From the NCBI RefSeq assembly GCF_016466415.2, contig NZ_CP066772.2:930001-994000 (forward strand): a stretch of DNA of 64,000 bases, written 5' to 3'. The notes under the pieces are model-generated. The model was not told the origin of the DNA. It was given only the letters and a program-made list of their open reading frames with translations, and made no database searches. Shown here piece by piece: positions 53,259 to 63,100 of the stretch; the first letter of the stretch is position 1, and the number at the start of each line of letters is the position of its first letter. Source of the DNA: Ralstonia pickettii (lineage in GTDB: Bacteria > Pseudomonadota > Gammaproteobacteria > Burkholderiales > Burkholderiaceae). The position numbers and the translations under genes are program-made.

Positions 53259-53762
53259 ATGCTCGAATCGATCGCCTCCATCGTCTCGCATACGCCCGCC
53301 TGGGTGTTCGTCGCGTTTGCCGTGCTGATTGCCATTGGGGTGCGTCAGATGCAGCCCCGCATCGTGTCGCGCCGCCGCCTGATCGTGCTGCCGCTCGTGG
53401 TGGCCGCGTATTCGCTTTACGGCGTGTCGATGGCAAGCCATGCCAGCCCGCTTGCGCTCACGATGTGGCTGGTCGCGGTTGTCGTGGCGTTCCTGGTGAC
53501 GTATATGTCGCCGCCCAACGGCGCCGTCTCTGAAACGGCCCGCACTGTGCGTGTGCCGGGCAGCTGGGTGCCGATGGTCGTGATCGTGGGCCTGTTCGCC
53601 GCCCGCTATGCCTACAACGTGATGCTCGCGATGCACCCGGAAGTCTCGCACTCCGGCAGCTTCATGGCGCTGTTCAGCGCGCTGTTCGGCTTCCTGGGCG
53701 GCCTGCTGCTCTCGCGCTCGGTGCTGCTGCACGTGCGTACGCCGCGCCTGGCGGCGGCTTGA
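53259..53762 (+). CDS. Small integral membrane protein (DUF6622-like)
   Basis: The protein has 167 aa behind AGGGAGA. It has about five hydrophobic segments, beginning with a short SIVSHTPAWVFVAFAVLIAIGVRQM segment that is typical of a family annotated, as I recall, as DUF6622. No charged motif suggests an enzyme. Function is unknown. It lies between the c-di-GMP protein gene and modE on the same strand and has its own ribosome site. Confidence 0.7.
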   Translation: MLESIASIVSHTPAWVFVAFAVLIAIGVRQMQPRIVSRRRLIVLPLVVAAYSLYGVSMASHASPLALTMWLVAVVVAFLVTYMSPPNGAVSETARTVRVPGSWVPMVVIVGLFAARYAYNVMLAMHPEVSHSGSFMALFSALFGFLGGLLLSRSVLLHVRTPRLAAA

Positions 53763-53819
53763 ACCAGCAATCGGCGTTAACATCCGGCATGTTGCAATCT
53801 CCATTCAAGACGGGACGAC

Positions 53820-54632
53820 ATGCTGGAACTCGATGGCACCATCTGGCTACGCGCCGGTGAAGACAACTGGGGCGGGCGTGGCCGGATCGAACTGTTGGCT
53901 GCCATCGGGCAGACCGGCTCCATCACGGCAGGCGCCAAAGCCGTGGGCCTTTCCTACAAGGCCGCGTGGGACGCCATCGACACCATGAACAACCTGGCCG
54001 GCGAGCCGCTGGTGGTGCGCACCACGGGCGGCAAGGGCGGTGGCGGCAGCGTGCTGACGCCGCGTGCGCAACGGCTGATCGAGAGCTTTCGCGTGCTGGA
54101 AGCCGAGCACCGCCGCTTTGTCGAGCGCCTGGATGCGGCCGCGCAGGCCGCCAGTGAAGACGTCAACCTGCTGCGCCGCCTCATGTTGCGCACGAGCGCG
54201 CGCAATACGCTGTTCGGCACGGTCGAATCGGTCGCGCCGGGCGCCGTCAACGATGTGGTGACGCTGCGCCTGCCCGGCGGGCAGGCTGTCGCTGCCACCA
54301 TCACCCAGGAGAGCACGCGCGTGCTGGGGCTGGCGCCGGGTGTGCAGGCCGTCGCGCTCATCAAGGCGCCTGCCGTGATGCTGATGCGCGGCGCCGGCGA
54401 GTGGCGGGTCTCGGCAGAAAACCAATTGCCGTGCGTGGTCACGGAAATCCGCGATGGCGCGGTGCAGGCCGAAGTGCGGCTGCGCCTGCTGGATGCGAGC
54501 GCCGCGTCGGCGGGGGAAACCGTGCTGGTGGCCATGCTCTCGCGCACGGCGGTTCAAACGCTGGCACTGGCCGCAGGCGTGGAAGCCGTCGCCGTGTTCG
54601 AGGCGTCGAGCGTGATCTTGGGATTGGCCTGA
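53820..54632 (+). CDS. modE: Molybdate-responsive regulator ModE
   Basis: The protein has 270 aa. The N-terminal winged-helix domain (about 20-115) has the ModE sequence RIELLAAIGQTGSITAGAKAVGLSYKAAWDAIDTMN. Two tandem Mop domains follow (about 130-195 and 200-268), each with the S/T-A-R-N...V-V pattern (TSARNTLFGTV; SAENQLPCVV). ModE binds molybdate in the Mop dimer and represses mod transport genes. A ModE-box candidate lies upstream of modB on the other strand, 2 kb away. The next gene starts eight bases downstream. Confidence 0.93.
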   Translation: MLELDGTIWLRAGEDNWGGRGRIELLAAIGQTGSITAGAKAVGLSYKAAWDAIDTMNNLAGEPLVVRTTGGKGGGGSVLTPRAQRLIESFRVLEAEHRRFVERLDAAAQAASEDVNLLRRLMLRTSARNTLFGTVESVAPGAVNDVVTLRLPGGQAVAATITQESTRVLGLAPGVQAVALIKAPAVMLMRGAGEWRVSAENQLPCVVTEIRDGAVQAEVRLRLLDASAASAGETVLVAMLSRTAVQTLALAAGVEAVAVFEASSVILGLA

Positions 54633-54639
54633 CACCCTC

Positions 54640-55137
54640 ATGACGCCGAAAACCCTGCTGATCGTCTACCACTCGATGACGGGCGGCGCGCGCCAGATGG
54701 CCGAGGCCGCGCAGGCGGGCGCCGCAGAAGAGGGCGGTGTGACTGTGCGCTTGCTGCACGCCGCGCAAGCCGGCCCCGACGATGTGCTTGCCGCAGACGG
54801 CTATCTCTTCGCGACACCCGAAAACCTCGCTGCCATCAGCGGCCAGCTCAAGGATTTCTTCGATCGCTGCTATTACCCTGCGCTCGACCGCATCAACGGT
54901 CGTCCATACGCGTGCCTGATCTGCGCGGGCAGCGATGGCCAGAATGCGGTGCGTCAGATTGAACGCATTGCCACCGGCTGGCGGCTCAAGCCCGTGGCCG
55001 AGCCGATCATCGTCTGCACGCATGCGCAGACGCCCGAGGCCATCCTGGCGCCAAAGCAGATTGGCGCAGAGGCTCTGGAGCGCTGCCGTGCCCTCGGGCA
55101 GGCCTTGGCAACGGGGCTCGCGTTGGGCGTGTTCTGA
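54640..55137 (+). CDS. Flavodoxin-fold NAD(P)H-dependent oxidoreductase-like protein
   Basis: The protein has 165 aa. The N-terminal TLLIVYHSMTGGARQMAEAA is an FMN phosphate-binding loop of flavodoxin-like proteins. Further on, ATPENLAAISGQLKDFFDRCYYP is typical of the NADPH-dependent FMN reductase group. It begins eight bases after modE, so it is probably co-transcribed. Its partner is not known, although flavodoxin-like proteins are often found near molybdenum genes. Confidence 0.8.
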   Translation: MTPKTLLIVYHSMTGGARQMAEAAQAGAAEEGGVTVRLLHAAQAGPDDVLAADGYLFATPENLAAISGQLKDFFDRCYYPALDRINGRPYACLICAGSDGQNAVRQIERIATGWRLKPVAEPIIVCTHAQTPEAILAPKQIGAEALERCRALGQALATGLALGVF

Positions 55138-55139
55138 CG

Positions 55140-55879
<740 letters not shown>

Positions 55880-55883
<4 letters not shown>

Positions 55884-56566
55884 GCCAGTTGCTCCTGCAG
55901 GCTCGGTGCGCGCCCTTGCAGCAGGCGGCTGGCCACGACCAGCACCACGATGCAGGTGACCGATGTGATCAGCACCAGCGTATTGGCCGTGGCGTCGTCG
56001 CCGGCCTGCACGGCTTCGTAGATGGCCACGGAGAGCGTCTGCGTGCGGCCGGGCAGGTTGCCGGCAATCATGAGGGTGGCACCAAATTCGCCCAGGGCAC
56101 GTGCAAAGGCCAGCAGCACGCCGGCAGCAATGCCGCGCGCGGCCAGTGGCAGCGTGACGCGAAAGAACACGGCGGCCTCGGGCAGGCCCAGCACGCGCGC
56201 CGCGTTTTCCAATTGATGATCGACGCCTTCAAAGGCGGCGCGTGCCGACTTCATGACCAGCGGAAACGCCACCACGGTGGAGGCAATCACCGCGCCTTGC
56301 CAGGTAAAGACGAGCTGGATGCCCATGCTGTCGAGCCACCCGCCGATCGTGCCGCGCCGGCCCAGCAGCACCAGCAGGTAATAGCCGAGCACCGTCGGCG
56401 GCAGCACCAGGGGCAGCGTCAAGACCGAATCGATGACCTCGCGCAGGCGGCTGCGCGTGCGTGCGAGCGCGTAGGCCGCGCCCACGCCCAGCACGAGGTT
56501 GAGGACGGTCGCCCAGCCCGCCACCTTGAGTGAGAGCAGCAGAGGCGTCCAGATGGAAGCAGACAT
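55880..56566 (-). CDS. modB: Molybdate ABC transporter permease ModB
   Basis: The protein has 228 aa with five or six membrane helices. The cytoplasmic coupling motif is ENAARVLGLPEAAVFFRVTLPLAARGI, and the conserved FARALGEFGATLMIAGN segment is typical of ModB/CysT permeases. It forms the channel with ModC. The gene that normally precedes modB, the binding protein modA, is not found upstream here: the next gene is in a different operon. A ModE-box candidate is located about 95 bases before the start. Confidence 0.92.
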
Positions 56567-56659
56567 GCGGATACGTTGGGAAGCTGCCGTCGGCCGGCCG
56601 GGTCATGCCCGCGAACGGCGCGGTGCGTCGGGTGCCGGCGACAGATTGGGTGAGTTATC

Positions 56660-56683
56660 CGCAATATAGGGTTGGATATAACG
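56660..56683. promoter_or_regulatory. ModE-box candidate
   Basis: The left half CGCAATATA and right half GATATAACG are separated by six bases. Compared with the E. coli ModE consensus halves CGTTATATA and TATATAACG, these match 7/9 and 8/9 with exactly the expected spacer. The site lies upstream of modBC, as expected for repression by ModE-molybdate. Confidence 0.75.
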
Positions 56684-56756
56684 CCAGGTCAATCCTGGCA
56701 TGTTGCGCAGCACTGCGCGAAAGTCGCATGGGCGTAGGTCGCAGGCAGTCCACAGC

Positions 56757-56779
56757 AAAAAAACGCGGCCGAAGCCGCG
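56757..56779 (-). terminator. Terminator of the second RND operon
   Basis: On the minus strand, CGCGGC and GCCGCG close on a TTCG tetraloop and are followed by seven T residues. It lies 39 bases past the stop of the outer-membrane channel gene. It also insulates the upstream region of modB. Confidence 0.92.
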
Positions 56780-56817
56780 CAGATCTCGCTTTCCAGAGAG
56801 AGGGGGCAATGCTTTCG

Positions 56818-58404
56818 TTACTGTTGCGCCACCGTTGCGGGCTGGGCCGCATTGGCCGCATTGGCCGCGGCGGCTGTGTTAGCCGGTGTAGCCGGTGCGG
56901 CTGACGGAAGATCCCCCCAGCCGCCGCCCAGCGCCTTGATGAGCCCCACGGTGGAGTTCATGCGGCTGCCGGCCAGCTGCACGCCGATGCGTTCGGCGGA
57001 CAGCATGTTGCGCTCGGCATCGATCACGTCCAGGTAGTTGACCGACCCCGCGTTGTAGCGCGTACGCGAGAGTTGCGCGGCGCGCGTGGAAGCGCGCACG
57101 GCGTCGTCCTGTGCCTTGGCCTGATCGGCCAGCAGACGCAGTTCCGAGAGGTTGTCTTCCACCTCGCGGAAGGCGACGAGCACGCTTTCGCGGTAGTTGG
57201 CGACGTTCTCTTCATACGCGGCACGCGCCTGCTTCACGCCGGCGCTGCGAGCGCCACCGTCGAAGATCGGCAGCGACAGCGCGGTGCCGACCAGCGGGCC
57301 GAGAATCCACGTGCGGCTGCCCCACTTGAGAAGGTCGCCGATGTCGTGCGATTCGTAGCCGAAGCCGCCCGTGAGCTGCAGTTGCGGAAAGAACGCCGCG
57401 CGCGCCACGCCAATGCGTGCGTTGGCCGCAGCCATCGAACGTTCCGCCGCAGCCACATCGGGACGGCGCTCCAGCAGGGCGGAGGGCAGGCCCGCCGGTA
57501 CGCGCACTTCGGCCGATTGCAGCGGGTCTGCGCCCATCGTGAAATCAGCTGGCGCCTTGCCCAGCAGCGTTGCCAATGCATGCTCCAGCACGGCACGACG
57601 GCGCTGCACGCCGATGCGATCCGAGCGTGCCGTCGCGAGCTCGGCATCAGCGCGGGCGACGTCCAGTTCGCCAATGTCGCCGGTGTTGAAGCGGCGCTGC
57701 ACGAGCTTGAGCGCCTCTTCGCGGCCGACCAGCGTGCGGGACAGCAAGGCTTCTTCCGCATCCAGCGTGCGCAGGCTGAAGTACGTCTGCGCCACGTCGG
57801 CCTGCAATGACAGGCGGGCGGCGCGGTACAGCGCTTCGACACGCTCGGCATCGGCCCCGGCGGCATCGATGTTGTTGCGCACGCGGCCGAACAGGTCGAC
57901 CTCATACGCTACGGTGGATTGCGCGCGCCAGTACGTCTGCGGCTGCACGGGCGCGCCGACCGGCAAACCGGCCGATGCCGCCGAAGCCCGCTGGCGCGTC
58001 GGGCCGAAGCCCGCATCCAGTTCCGGGAACAGCGATGCACGGTTGGCTTGCACGAAGGCGCGCGCCTGGTTCACGCGCGCGGCTGCGGCGGCCAGCGTGG
58101 GGCTGGCTTCAGCGGCCTGCGCTTCGAGCTTGTCGAGCGTCGGGTCGTTGAAGATCTTCCACCACGCGCCGTCGGCGGGCAGGGCAGGCTCGGCGGTCTT
58201 CCACTTGCCTTGCTCGCCTGCAGCCAACGGTGCGTCCGCGGTTTGTGCAGCTTCCTTGAAGGCGTTGGGTGTGCCAACGTCCGGCTTCTCGTAGGTCGGG
58301 GCGAGCGAGCAGGCCGCGAGGAACAGCGCGGCGGCCAGCGCCAGCGGGGTCCAGCGGCCCGACCGCATGGCCGGACCTGTTTGTTGTTGTGTCGACGCGT
58401 TCAT
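56818..58404 (-). CDS. NodT-family outer-membrane efflux lipoprotein (OprC/OprN-like)
   Basis: The protein has 528 aa from ATG 58404; a longer frame upstream overlaps the pump gene and is unlikely. It has a signal peptide with lipobox AAC (Cys32), then two OEP repeats with WWKIFNDPTLDKLEAQ, YEVDLFGRVRNNIDAA and RPDVAAAERSMAAANARIG. The C-terminal tail is rich in alanine and asparagine. It is the exit duct of the pump encoded just upstream, the last gene of the operon, and is followed by a strong terminator. It is comparable to OprC of the Burkholderia BpeEF-OprC system. Confidence 0.92.
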   Translation of the reverse strand: MNASTQQQTGPAMRSGRWTPLALAAALFLAACSLAPTYEKPDVGTPNAFKEAAQTADAPLAAGEQGKWKTAEPALPADGAWWKIFNDPTLDKLEAQAAEASPTLAAAAARVNQARAFVQANRASLFPELDAGFGPTRQRASAASAGLPVGAPVQPQTYWRAQSTVAYEVDLFGRVRNNIDAAGADAERVEALYRAARLSLQADVAQTYFSLRTLDAEEALLSRTLVGREEALKLVQRRFNTGDIGELDVARADAELATARSDRIGVQRRRAVLEHALATLLGKAPADFTMGADPLQSAEVRVPAGLPSALLERRPDVAAAERSMAAANARIGVARAAFFPQLQLTGGFGYESHDIGDLLKWGSRTWILGPLVGTALSLPIFDGGARSAGVKQARAAYEENVANYRESVLVAFREVEDNLSELRLLADQAKAQDDAVRASTRAAQLSRTRYNAGSVNYLDVIDAERNMLSAERIGVQLAGSRMNSTVGLIKALGGGWGDLPSAAPATPANTAAAANAANAAQPATVAQQ

Positions 58405-58429
58405 AGCGATGTCTTGAAGAGTATTGACC

Positions 58430-61400
58430 TTAGTGCTGGGTCGACGGCACAGGCAGCGTGCCATCCAGGTCCAGATCACGATCGGGGGCGTCTTCCGAGC
58501 GCTGGCCGCGGCGTGCCGCCAGCGTGCGCAGCAGCACGTAGAACACCGGCGTGAGGAACAGGCCGAACAGCGTCACACCCAGCATCCCCGCGAACACGGC
58601 CACGCCCATGGCATGACGCATTTCCGCACCGGCGCCGGTCGATACCACCAGAGGCACCACGCCCATGATGAAAGCGATCGACGTCATCAGGATCGGGCGC
58701 AGACGCAGGCGGCAGGCCTCGATGGCGGCTTCGACGATGGTGCGTCCCTGCAGCTCCAGCTCCCGCGCAAACTCCACGATCAGGATGGCGTTCTTACACG
58801 CCAGCCCCACCAGCACCACCAGCCCGATCTGCGTAAAGATGTTGTTGTCTCCATGCGAGACCCACACGCCCAGCATGGCGGCAAACAGGCTCATCGGCAC
58901 GATCAGGATCACGGCCAGCGGCAGCGTCAGGCTTTCGTACTGTGCGGCGAGCACCAGGAACACCAGCAGCACGCAGATCGGGAAGATCCACACGGCCGAG
59001 TTGCCGGCCAGGATCTGCTGATACGTCAGATCCGTCCACTCGAAGCGCACGCCCTTGGGCAGCGTTTCATGCGCAATGCGTTCCACTGCCGCTTGTGCCT
59101 GGCCCGACGAGAAGCCGGGGGCCGGGCCGCCGTTGATGTCGGCAGCGGTGTAGCCGTTGTAGCGCACGACCATGTCCGGCCCGAAGCCTTGCGACACGCG
59201 CAGCAGCGATGACAGCGGCACCATCTCGCCCGCGGTGTTGCGCGTCTTCAGCTGCAGGATGTCTTCTGCATGGGCGCGGAACGGCGCGTCTGCCTGCACC
59301 TTCACCTGATACGTGCGGCCGAAGCGGTTGAAGTCGTTCACGTACAGCGAGCCCAGATACACCTGCATGGTGTCGAACACGTCCGTGACGGGCACGCCAA
59401 GCTGCTTGGCTTTCACGCGGTCCAGGTCGGCGTTCAGCTGCGGCACGTTGATCTGGTAGCTCGAGAACGACGGGCCCAGCTCAGGCGTCTGGCGTGCCTT
59501 CGCCATGAAGGCCTGCGTGGCGGCAAAGAGCTGTTCGTAGCCGACCGAACCCCGGTCTTCGATCTGCATCTTGAAGCCACCCACCGTACCCAGGCCCTGC
59601 ACCGGCGGCGGCGGGAAGACCGCAATGAAGGCATCCTTGATCGCACCGTACTGCTGGTTCAGCTGCCCGGCGATGGCACCGCCCGACAGGTTGGCACCCT
59701 TGCGCTGATCAAACGGCTTGAGCGTGACGAACACAATGCCGGCGCTCGGGCTGTTGGTGAAGCCGTTGATCGACAGGCCCGGGAACGCCACAGCGCTTTC
59801 CACGCCCGGGTGCTTGAGGGCGATATCCGACATGCGGCGGATCACGTCTTCCGTGCGGTCCAGCGAGGCACCGTCCGGCAGTTGCGCGAAGCTCACCAGG
59901 TACTGCTTGTCCTGCATCGGCACGAAGCCACCCGGCACCTTGTTGAACAGCAGCGCGGTCGCACCGATCAGCGCCAGGTAGATGCCCAGCATGACCGCCT
60001 TACGGCCGATCACGCGCGACGTGCTGCGGCCATACGATTCCGATGCGGCGCCAAACACGCGGTTGAACGGGCGGAAGATCCAGCCCAGGCCCTTGTCCAT
60101 TGCACGCGCGAGCCAATCCTTCGGTGCGTCATGGCTCTTGAGCAGCAGGGCGGCCAGCGCCGGCGACAGCGTGAGCGAGTTGAAGGCCGAGATGACGGTC
60201 GAGATCGAGATCGTCAGCGCGAACTGCTTGTAGAACTGACCGGTCAGGCCCGTCATGAAGGCCAGCGGCACGAACACGGCAATCAGCGTCAGGGCAATGG
60301 CGATGATCGGGCCGCTCACCTCGCGCATGGCCTTGTACGTCGCCTCGCGTGGCGATAACCCTTCGGCGATGTTCCGCTCGACGTTTTCCACCACCACGAT
60401 GGCATCGTCCACCACGATCCCGATCGCCAGCACCAGCCCGAACAGCGAGAGCGCGTTGATCGAGAAGCCGAACATCAGCATCAGGCCAAACGTACCGATG
60501 ATCGACACCGGCACCGCCAACAGCGGAATGATCGACGCACGCCACGTCTGCAGGAACAGGATCACCACGAGCACCACAAGCGCCACCGCTTCCAGCAGCG
60601 TGTGCGTGACGGCTTCGATGCTCGAGCGGACGAACTGCGTCGGGTCATAGACGATGCGGTAGTCCACGCCTTCGGGAAAGTCTTCCTTCAGCTCGGCCAT
60701 CGTCTTGCGCACGTCATCCGAAATCTGCAGCGCGTTGGAACCCGGCGCCTGGAAGATCGGAATGGCCACCGCCTGCTTGTTGTCGAGCAGCGAGCGCAGG
60801 CCGTATTCCGACGCAGCCAGTTCGATGCGGGCCACGTCACGCAGGTACGTGACGGCGCCATCGGGCGAACTCTTCAGGATGATGTCGCCGAATTCCTGTT
60901 CGGTCTTCAGGCGCCCCTGCGCGTTGACGGACAGTTGCAGGTCCGTGCCCGGCACCGACGGCGAACCGCCGATCACACCGGCTGCCACCTGCACGTTCTG
61001 GTCGCGGATGGCCTTGACCACTTCGTTGGCCGTCAGGCCGCGTTCGGCGACCTTGTTCGGGTCGAGCCACACGCGCATCGAGTAGTCACCCGAGCCGAAC
61101 AGCTGCACCTGGCCCACGCCGCTGATCCGCGCAAGGCGGTCCTTGACGTTCAACACGGCGTAGTTGCGCAGGTACGTCATGTCGTAGCGGTCGTTGGGCG
61201 ACAGCAAGTGCACCACCATCGTCAGGTCGGGGCTGCTCTTGATGGTCGTCACACCCAGGCGCTGCACCACGTCGGGCAGGCGCGGCAGTGCCTGCGACAC
61301 GCGGTTCTGAACGAGCTGCTGCGCCTTGTCCGGGTCGGTGCCCAGCTTGAAGGTGACCGTCGTGGTCATGTTGCCGTCGCTGTTGGCCTGCGACTGCATG

Positions 61401-61636
61401 TAGAGCATGTTCTCGACGCCGTTGATCTGTTCTTCGAGCGGCGAGGCGACGGTCTCGGCAATCACCTTCGGGTTGGCGCCCGGGAACTGCGCGCGCACCA
61501 CCACCGAAGGCGGCACGACCTCGGGATACTCCGAGATCGGCAATCGCCAGATCGAGATGATCCCGATCAGCAGGATCAGCGTGGATAACACGCCCGCAAA
61601 GATCGGGCGGTCCACGAAAAATTTAGAGAAGTTCAT
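58430..61636 (-). CDS. RND efflux pump, MexF/BpeF-like (HAE1 family)
   Basis: The protein has 1068 aa. It is a full-length RND pump beginning MNFSKFFVDRPIFAGVLSTL, with the helix-4 proton-relay Asp pair ([17 protein letters not shown]) and the usual two periplasmic loops. The Val-Pro-Pro substitution in SEYPEVVPPSVVVRAQFPG and the adaptor type next to it point to the MexF/BpeF/CeoB branch, which exports chloramphenicol, fluoroquinolones and trimethoprim in relatives. Actual substrates are not known here. It begins 38 bases after the adaptor gene. Confidence 0.93.
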   Translation of the reverse strand: MNFSKFFVDRPIFAGVLSTLILLIGIISIWRLPISEYPEVVPPSVVVRAQFPGANPKVIAETVASPLEEQINGVENMLYMQSQANSDGNMTTTVTFKLGTDPDKAQQLVQNRVSQALPRLPDVVQRLGVTTIKSSPDLTMVVHLLSPNDRYDMTYLRNYAVLNVKDRLARISGVGQVQLFGSGDYSMRVWLDPNKVAERGLTANEVVKAIRDQNVQVAAGVIGGSPSVPGTDLQLSVNAQGRLKTEQEFGDIILKSSPDGAVTYLRDVARIELAASEYGLRSLLDNKQAVAIPIFQAPGSNALQISDDVRKTMAELKEDFPEGVDYRIVYDPTQFVRSSIEAVTHTLLEAVALVVLVVILFLQTWRASIIPLLAVPVSIIGTFGLMLMFGFSINALSLFGLVLAIGIVVDDAIVVVENVERNIAEGLSPREATYKAMREVSGPIIAIALTLIAVFVPLAFMTGLTGQFYKQFALTISISTVISAFNSLTLSPALAALLLKSHDAPKDWLARAMDKGLGWIFRPFNRVFGAASESYGRSTSRVIGRKAVMLGIYLALIGATALLFNKVPGGFVPMQDKQYLVSFAQLPDGASLDRTEDVIRRMSDIALKHPGVESAVAFPGLSINGFTNSPSAGIVFVTLKPFDQRKGANLSGGAIAGQLNQQYGAIKDAFIAVFPPPPVQGLGTVGGFKMQIEDRGSVGYEQLFAATQAFMAKARQTPELGPSFSSYQINVPQLNADLDRVKAKQLGVPVTDVFDTMQVYLGSLYVNDFNRFGRTYQVKVQADAPFRAHAEDILQLKTRNTAGEMVPLSSLLRVSQGFGPDMVVRYNGYTAADINGGPAPGFSSGQAQAAVERIAHETLPKGVRFEWTDLTYQQILAGNSAVWIFPICVLLVFLVLAAQYESLTLPLAVILIVPMSLFAAMLGVWVSHGDNNIFTQIGLVVLVGLACKNAILIVEFARELELQGRTIVEAAIEACRLRLRPILMTSIAFIMGVVPLVVSTGAGAEMRHAMGVAVFAGMLGVTLFGLFLTPVFYVLLRTLAARRGQRSEDAPDRDLDLDGTLPVPSTQH

Positions 61637-61674
61637 GGCTGTGAGCGATGAGGTTCAGTCGCAATCCGGCGCGC

Positions 61675-62985
61675 TCAGGCGCGGTCGGCCGGAAGGCGTT
61701 GGGCGTTGGCTGTAGTCTTGGCGTTCGCGGGCTTGGTTTCGGCCTTGGCGGCGGGCGCAGCGGATGTGTCGGCTTTCGCCTCGGCGGGTGCGGCCGGGGC
61801 TTCCGGCTGTGCGCCCGGCAACACCACGCGCTTGGTGACGAGGCTATCCATGGTCACCGTGTTGGGTGCCACGGCGTCGCCCGGGCGCACGCGCTGGATG
61901 CCATTCACGACGATGCGCTCGCCGGCCTTCAGACCCGACTTCACCACGCGCAGGCCGTCAACCGAGGCGCCCAGTACCACCGGGCGATAGCTCGTCTTGT
62001 TGGCGGCATCCACCACCAGGACGAACTTCTTGTCCTGGTCCGTACCGATGGCCTTGTCGCTGATGAGGATGGCGTCGTGCGGCGCGCCGGTGCTCATGCG
62101 CACGCGGGCGTAGAGGCCTGGCGTGAGGCGGCCGTCCGCGTTGTCGAGCGTGGCGCGCACGCGGATCGTGCCCGAGCGCACGTCCAGCCGGTTGTCGACG
62201 GACTGGATCACGCCCTCGCGCGTGTAGCCGTCTTCATTGGCCAGCCCGATGTAGACCGGCGTCTTCGCGCCCTGGGCGGCCTTGGCGGAGTAGCGCAGGT
62301 AGCTTTGTTCATCCGCATCGAACGCCACGTACATCGGCGAGACCGATACCAGCGTCGTCAATACCGGGGCAGCGCCACCGGCGGAGACGACGTTGCCGAC
62401 CGTAATCTCAGCGCGCGACACGCGGCCCGCGACGGGCGCAACGATGTGCGTGTACTCCAGGTTCAGCTTGGCGGCTTCCAGCGCGGCGGCGGCGCCTTGC
62501 AGGTTGGCCTGTGCCTCGCGTGCGGCGTTTTCCTTCTCTTCGAACTCGCGGCGCGCGATGGCGTTGTCGGCCACCAGCTTTTGCGCACGGTCCAGCTCCG
62601 AGGTGGTGTAGGCCACGCGGGATTTGGCGGCGGTCAGCGCGGCTTGCGTGCGTGCGACTTCGGCGGCGTAGGGGCGCGGGTCGATGGTGAACAGCGCGTC
62701 GCCCTTCTTGACGATGCTGCCGTCCTTGAAGTGGACGGCGGTGACGGTGCCGCTCACCAGCGGGCGGACTTCCACGCGTTGAACGGCTTCGATGCGGCCG
62801 GAAAACTCATCCCATTCGGCCACGTTCTTGGCCAGGACCGGCGCCACATCCACCGGCGTGGCAGCGGGGGCGGCTGCCGGCTGCTGCGATGCGCCGGCAC
62901 TGGAGATCAGACCGTAGGTGCCAACGGCTGCAACGCCGAGCACGGCGGCAACCGAAATGGCGAGTGTGCGTTTGGACAGGCTCAT
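61675..62985 (-). CDS. RND membrane fusion protein, MexE/BpeE-like
   Basis: The protein has 436 aa from ATG 62985 (MSLSKRTLAISVAAVLGVAA). An uncleaved or non-lipidated signal segment is followed by the lipoyl half EFSGRIEAVQRVEVRPLVSGTV and FKDGSIVKKGDALFTIDPRPY. A coiled-coil hairpin comes next (about 105-175), then APVAGRVSRAEITVGNVV, a beta-barrel and an alanine-rich tail. There is no lipobox cysteine. It couples the pump to the outer-membrane channel. The order LlpE-like, adaptor, pump, channel copies the Burkholderia bpeEF-oprC and ceo operons. Confidence 0.92.
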   Translation of the reverse strand: MSLSKRTLAISVAAVLGVAAVGTYGLISSAGASQQPAAAPAATPVDVAPVLAKNVAEWDEFSGRIEAVQRVEVRPLVSGTVTAVHFKDGSIVKKGDALFTIDPRPYAAEVARTQAALTAAKSRVAYTTSELDRAQKLVADNAIARREFEEKENAAREAQANLQGAAAALEAAKLNLEYTHIVAPVAGRVSRAEITVGNVVSAGGAAPVLTTLVSVSPMYVAFDADEQSYLRYSAKAAQGAKTPVYIGLANEDGYTREGVIQSVDNRLDVRSGTIRVRATLDNADGRLTPGLYARVRMSTGAPHDAILISDKAIGTDQDKKFVLVVDAANKTSYRPVVLGASVDGLRVVKSGLKAGERIVVNGIQRVRPGDAVAPNTVTMDSLVTKRVVLPGAQPEAPAAPAEAKADTSAAPAAKAETKPANAKTTANAQRLPADRA

Positions 62986-63100
62986 GATGACTCTCTCGAT
63001 TTTGTTGGGTAAGCAAAGAGAAAAAGACTGGATAAAAGCGCTTGGGCCGCAGCGTAGAAATACGCGGGCGGCCTCGCACTCCGTTTCTTGTTGTATGGGT

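Noticed and set aside
56684..56698. CCAGG/CCTGG mini-hairpin next to the ModE box as a second operator
   Set aside because: A five-base stem is too short to separate from chance, and it does not match ModE or other mod regulators.
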